NCBI GenBank assembly: GCA_017443845.1
Contig: JAFSXX010000033.1
Location: 1 to 34,753 of the forward strand
Length of the DNA: 34,753 nucleotides
Direction of reading: 5' to 3'
Source: Bacteroidales bacterium
GTDB lineage: Bacteria; Bacteroidota; Bacteroidia; Bacteroidales; UBA932
Positions 31,549 to 34,753 of this stretch are shown here, in pieces. Each line of letters begins with the position of its first letter. Within the stretch, counting starts at the first letter, position 1. The position numbers and the translations under genes are program-made. Under the pieces are notes generated by a model. It ran no database searches. It saw nothing but the letters and a program-made list of their open reading frames with translations, and was not told where the DNA came from.

Positions 31549-31579
31549 GCGGGCCGACCCAGTAGGGTCGGCCCGCTTT
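31549..31579 (+). terminator. Repeated palindrome, copy 2, after the first exported-protein operon
   Basis: GCGGGCCGACCC (31549-31560), loop AGTA, GGGTCGGCCCGC (31565-31576): a perfect 12-bp stem followed by only three T's. It probably terminates or protects the transcript end. Apart from one base it equals the copies at 26549 and 33783. Confidence 0.7.
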
Positions 31580-31669
31580 GCCATCCATGTTTTTATGCCA
31601 TTTTATGGACGGGAAGACACCCGCCCGTTGCCGTTGTCTCCGTTAAGCGAAGTGCTTGCGGCGGAACTC

Positions 31670-31766
31670 GAATTCTGATTATTCACCCAAAATGTCGGTT
31701 TCAACATCGAAAATGTCGGGTTCAGCAACTTTTTTGTCTCGGCGAAACAATATTTAAATAGTTTTG
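31670..31766 (+). promoter_or_regulatory. 76-bp shared operator plus promoter of the C10 protease operon
   Basis: Second copy of the element at 28476. The direct repeats are ATGTCGGTTTCAACA (31692-31706) and ATGTCGGGTTCAGCA (31713-31727), again 21 bases apart. TTTTTTG ends at 31736, then 22 bases that differ from the first copy, then TAGTTTTG (31759-31766). The leader before the ATG at 31834 is longer than at the first operon. Confidence 0.72.
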
Positions 31767-31833
31767 CCACTCGACAATAAACATAATTGTACTTGTTTTA
31801 TAAAATGATCAGTTATTATTAACTTTACGAAGA

Positions 31834-33069
31834 ATGAAAAAAAGATTTTTGCCTATTGTGGCCTTTTTGTTTTCGGCTTGTTCTATTGAGGGCGTAACAG
31901 AAGAACCTTTAACTACAACAGAACAATCTTCAATAATCACAATCTCAGAAGCTCTGAAAAACCTTGACTCGTTTTATGAGACGATAAATTCTAGCGGTGG
32001 AATCACAAGAAGTCAGCGAAATCGTGCCATTGATGAGATTATTACTGTAAAACCCTCAGATATTGAAGTGCATACTAAGTCTTCAGATGAGTCTTTCAGT
32101 ACAGATGAACCTCTCGTTTATCTTATTAATTACCAAAATGATGGCGGATATGCCATTCTTGCAGCTAATAGTAACTTGCCTGATCCCGTAATAGCTGTGA
32201 CCGAAAAAGGAACAATTGACGGGAACCTTATGATAGAAGACAACAATGTGAGTCAAGAAAGCGATTTTTCCGCATTTATGCAGAATGTTATAGGTAATTA
32301 TCTTGTTAATGTTGGATCTGATGATCAGGAAACAGAGATTGAAACAAGAAATAATACAGCATTGCTTAATGTTTCCCCGTTATTTCCCAATTGGTGGTAT
32401 CAGGAAGCCGAGTTTTCTAAATATTGTCTAAACGAGGCAGGAGAAAGATGTCTAGTTGGCTGTGTAGGGTTGGCGACAGCAATGGCATTATGCCGTTACA
32501 AAAAGAATTCATCTTTTGTGCATGCATATGGTACAAACTATAATTGCAAGGATATGCAAGATTTTCTTCATTCTCCCAAGCAGGTTGTAATTCAAGAGAG
32601 AGAGTCCTTGGCAGATTCTGTTTTCAGATATGTGGCAGACGTGGCAAAAGCTGTACATACGACTTTCGGTACCGAAAGATCACATGCATCACTTCAAGAG
32701 GCCGCCATCTACTTCCACTCAATACAGATATACACAGCAGAAAGGCATTTGAATTACAAGTTGGATTATGTGACCGATATGCTTCCTTCTGGAAAGCCTG
32801 TAGTTATGGCAGGATTCAATAATATCACATTTTCCCACGGACATGCTTGGATAGTGGATGGAATCCAGCAATCATACAAGAGCAACGGCAGCGTAGCTAC
32901 ATATCTTCACTGCAACTGGGGCTATTGGGGCGTGTCCAATGGATATTATGCTTCCAAAGTCTTTTCTCCTAGAACCGGACCAGAATATCAAGATGTCAAC
33001 ATTGATAACACAGCCTCCGAAAGAGCAGAACACAATTATAATTGTTATTACAGAACATTAACATATTGA
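31834..33069 (+). CDS. C10 family (streptopain-like) cysteine protease, lipoprotein
   Basis: A 411-residue secreted protease with the lipoprotein signal MKKRFLPIVAFLFSACS (lipobox FSAC). Residues ~30-190 form a pro-domain resembling the Spi inhibitor fold (ISEALKNLDSFY..., VYLINYQNDGGYAILAANSNLPDPVIAVTEKG). The mature domain has the active-site GCVGLATAMA with Cys210 and GHAWIVDG with His337, followed by HCNWGYWGVSNGYY, as in streptopain, interpain and Bacteroides Bfp/Btp proteases. The catalytic pair is intact. Transcribed from a copy of the 76-bp operator, with a lipoprotein gene 5 bases downstream. The substrate is unknown; host or competitor proteins are plausible. Confidence 0.9.
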   Translation: MKKRFLPIVAFLFSACSIEGVTEEPLTTTEQSSIITISEALKNLDSFYETINSSGGITRSQRNRAIDEIITVKPSDIEVHTKSSDESFSTDEPLVYLINYQNDGGYAILAANSNLPDPVIAVTEKGTIDGNLMIEDNNVSQESDFSAFMQNVIGNYLVNVGSDDQETEIETRNNTALLNVSPLFPNWWYQEAEFSKYCLNEAGERCLVGCVGLATAMALCRYKKNSSFVHAYGTNYNCKDMQDFLHSPKQVVIQERESLADSVFRYVADVAKAVHTTFGTERSHASLQEAAIYFHSIQIYTAERHLNYKLDYVTDMLPSGKPVVMAGFNNITFSHGHAWIVDGIQQSYKSNGSVATYLHCNWGYWGVSNGYYASKVFSPRTGPEYQDVNIDNTASERAEHNYNCYYRTLTY

Positions 33070-33074
33070 TTGCT

Positions 33075-33764
33075 ATGAAGCATATTTATTTCTGTCTTTA
33101 TATTCTTGCTTTCTTTATTTTGTCCTCATGTGTTCAAGAACCTGATTTATATGAAGCGCGTGGCTCATTTGTGGCAGGATACTCGGTAGGAAACCTTGAT
33201 GCGGAGTTTGTTAATAGGGAGGAAACAAACACGGACTATCCTGAAAAGCTTAGTAATTATAAAATAATTGTACATACAAAACCTGGCGCTCATATTGCTT
33301 GGCACAACTCTCAAGGGCAGGACAGTATTCTTTTTCGTAATATTAGTGTAAAAAACAGCGATACGAGATATCCTTTAAAGTATACTTACAGGTTCCCAAA
33401 TATTTGCTTTTTCCAGAATTTCACTAGCATTGAACTTGCTAGCGATCATGATTATGATGAAATGCATAAAGCGGGAGAATCACTTCTTGACATTGTTTAT
33501 TACCTAGCCTCTTCCTGCCTCAATTTCATAGAAAGTGATTATAAAAAAGAGGAGCCTTATCAAAGAGTGCTAGTTGAGGGAGACTCGTTAACAACACGTG
33601 ATATGACGCTGTTGCGCTGGGGAGTGAACTCATGGCTCTTTGAATTAAACTTCCCCACGCCTCCGACGCTGTCCAAGGTACACAATTTTACAATCACTCT
33701 TGTTGCAGACGACGGCACCAAATATGTCCTTCCCGTCGCGGCGACCTTTGATGAGGAGCAATAG
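33075..33764 (+). CDS. Lipoprotein of unknown function paired with the C10 protease
   Basis: A 229-residue lipoprotein, MKHIYFCLYILAFFILSSCVQEPD, with lipobox LSSC. The rest is mixed beta-like sequence (KIIVHTKPGAHIAWHNSQGQ, ASDHDYDEMHKAGESLLDIVYYL, FTITLVADDGTKYVLPVAATFDEEQ) that I cannot assign to a family. I take the ATG at 33075, five bases after the protease stop; the longer frame overlaps that gene. In Bacteroides and Streptococcus, C10 proteases are often paired with small inhibitors or chaperone-like partners; this protein is larger than those inhibitors, so such a role is only a possibility. Confidence 0.8.
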   Translation: MKHIYFCLYILAFFILSSCVQEPDLYEARGSFVAGYSVGNLDAEFVNREETNTDYPEKLSNYKIIVHTKPGAHIAWHNSQGQDSILFRNISVKNSDTRYPLKYTYRFPNICFFQNFTSIELASDHDYDEMHKAGESLLDIVYYLASSCLNFIESDYKKEEPYQRVLVEGDSLTTRDMTLLRWGVNSWLFELNFPTPPTLSKVHNFTITLVADDGTKYVLPVAATFDEEQ

Positions 33765-33782
33765 TTATAGCATAAAAAATCT

Positions 33783-33813
33783 GCGGGCCGACCCAGTAGG
33801 GTCGGCCCGCTTT
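33783..33813. terminator. Repeated palindrome, copy 3, likely bidirectional terminator
   Basis: A perfect 12-bp stem GCGGGCCGACCC / GGGTCGGCCCGC around AGTA, 19 bases after the lipoprotein stop. On the plus strand TTT follows. On the minus strand the stem is followed within two bases by ATTTTTTATG, a better T-run, so it may also stop transcription of the convergent gene at 33883. Confidence 0.75.
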
Positions 33814-33882
33814 GCGTTTGCCCGGTTCGGCATTCCTCGGACTCTTTTGCTCCCGGCTTGACATTCCGCAGCAGACAAGTGG

Positions 33883-34753
33883 TCATCGCAGTAACTGCAG
33901 CACATCTTCTGGCAGGAGAGAGTTGCCGGCATCGTCATCCGGTCGTATCTTAGTAAATAGTTTATATACGATTTGTTTTCCTTTCGTAAACGGAAGCAAT
34001 GTCGCTATCTTCTTCAATCTGTTTGTCAATAAACGTCCATTCTCGCCGGTTGTCCATTTGCATTCTCCAATGAGAATGGTCGAGTGGTCCAGAGACTCAG
34101 CTACGACATCCAGTTCAATATCCTCGATTTCCGGCTTTCCGTCTTCGCCCATAACTTTAATCTTTCCCCACCAACGACGGGCAATGCCGTAACTGATTCC
34201 GTCAATTATATTTCCGCTCACGGCATCACGACAGATGTGCTCCCACCAATAACCGACATGCCCAGGGAAATCCCGTTCAAGCGCCGTTTCAACAGGAGCA
34301 TTTCGTCTAAGTTCTATGAAGGATTTGTTGGGTACGACAAACTTGTTGTAGAAAAGGAGGAATGGATCGGCAATTCTGTATAGGCCTCTCTTGGAAGACT
34401 TTACAGATTCACCAAAAGGAACCTCTTTCTCCAGGTATCCCAGATCTATCAACTTGGCCAGCGGCCTGGAAAGGTTCGTTGCGGGTTCACCCAGGCGGGA
34501 AGCAATCTCAGACAGGCGGTTGGTCCCGTCCCCGATGACGGACATGAGGGTTGATGTCTTGACGATATCCTTCATATCGTCCCGGAAAAGACGGAGCGGT
34601 TCTTCGTACAAAGCTCCCATGTCAGACAGGATATGTGTCCAAATGGCATCCTTCAGGGAAGCCGAGGATTCCGCCAGTTTCCAGTATCTGGGGACACCGC
34701 CCCAAACGGCGTAATGCTCGATGGTTTCCTGGGCATCCAGATTCAAGGCTTCT
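33883..34753 (-). CDS. DUF234-type ATPase, C-terminal part (truncated at the window edge)
   Basis: The frame remains open to the right end of the window, so the N-terminal P-loop ATPase domain is missing. The visible ~290 residues start in the region ETIEHYAVWGGVPRYW, typical of archaeal/bacterial AAA-type ATPases of the DUF234 group. A winged-helix segment follows (LSEIASRLGEPATNLSRPLAKLIDLGYLEKEVP), then RGLYRIADPFLLFYNKFV, and a C-terminal nuclease-like DUF234 fold (IEDIELDVVAES...ILIGECKW, reminiscent of a D-ExK motif). Cellular role unknown. The TTG at 34746 is not taken as a start. Convergent with the protease operon. Confidence 0.85.
   Translation of the reverse strand, partial: EALNLDAQETIEHYAVWGGVPRYWKLAESSASLKDAIWTHILSDMGALYEEPLRLFRDDMKDIVKTSTLMSVIGDGTNRLSEIASRLGEPATNLSRPLAKLIDLGYLEKEVPFGESVKSSKRGLYRIADPFLLFYNKFVVPNKSFIELRRNAPVETALERDFPGHVGYWWEHICRDAVSGNIIDGISYGIARRWWGKIKVMGEDGKPEIEDIELDVVAESLDHSTILIGECKWTTGENGRLLTNRLKKIATLLPFTKGKQIVYKLFTKIRPDDDAGNSLLPEDVLQLLR

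Noticed and set aside
31577-31669. Possible small RNA between the palindrome and the operator
   Set aside because: Only a weak ACGGG/CCCGT hairpin is visible, with no promoter of its own.

Overview
The window looks like a chromosome segment of an anaerobic Bacteroidales bacterium. Supporting signs are promoters of the Bacteroidota type (-33 TTTG / -7 TAnnTTTG) before several genes, mostly weak Shine-Dalgarno signals, lipoproteins and C10 (streptopain-like) proteases typical of the group, and an NADH-linked trimeric [FeFe] hydrogenase set. Most of the window is GC-rich by eye, whereas about 28.6-33.8 kb is clearly richer in A+T. A gut or rumen genus is likely, but I cannot name it from sequence alone.

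Layout. (1) 1-2300: two arrays of a 73-bp hairpin repeat, each preceded by a 115-bp leader module, flank a cytidylate-kinase-like gene; a second, 52-bp hairpin repeat sits beside the first array. (2) 2302-12141, minus strand: a tight run mreB-mreC-mreD-mrdA-rodA-gcvP-(secreted amidotransferase-like protein). It joins the rod-shape/elongasome genes to the glycine cleavage P-protein and ends in a hairpin terminator. (3) 12239-15847: ispD (plus) meets an Lrp/AsnC regulator (minus) stop-to-stop, with topA upstream of the regulator. (4) 15938-19356, plus: PBP1A and PrmC, the latter with an unusual Ala/Gly/Ser/Thr-rich insert. (5) 19357-21903: 52-bp hairpin repeats again, a lipoprotein-like nucleoside-deoxyribosyltransferase homologue carrying a 33-bp in-frame repeat, a repetitive spacer, and a dicarboxylate/amino-acid symporter. 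(6) 22037-26527, plus: hndB-hndC-hndD-hndA, an electron-bifurcating/confurcating NAD(P)-linked [FeFe] hydrogenase, behind a well-matched promoter. Its HndB-like subunit keeps one of the cysteines expected in the family. (7) 26582-33764: a LytTR response regulator and LytS/YehU-type histidine kinase (minus), then two plus-strand operons of exported proteins: two lipoproteins with a likely outer-membrane barrel, and a C10 cysteine protease with a lipoprotein. (8) 33883-end: the C-terminal part of a DUF234-type ATPase, cut by the window edge.

The most interesting candidate system is region 7. The two exported-protein operons are each preceded by the same 76-bp element (70/76 identical). It contains two direct repeats of ATGTCGGKTTCARCA exactly 21 bp apart, then a TTTTTTG, then 22 bp of unrelated sequence, then TAnnTTTG. 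Direct repeats two helical turns apart just upstream of the -33 box are what a LytTR-family activator would bind, and a LytTR two-component system is encoded next door. I infer a locally controlled surface/protease regulon. Three copies of one perfect or near-perfect palindrome (GCGGGCCGACCC-AGTA-GGGTCGGCCCGC) end the hydrogenase operon and both exported-protein operons.
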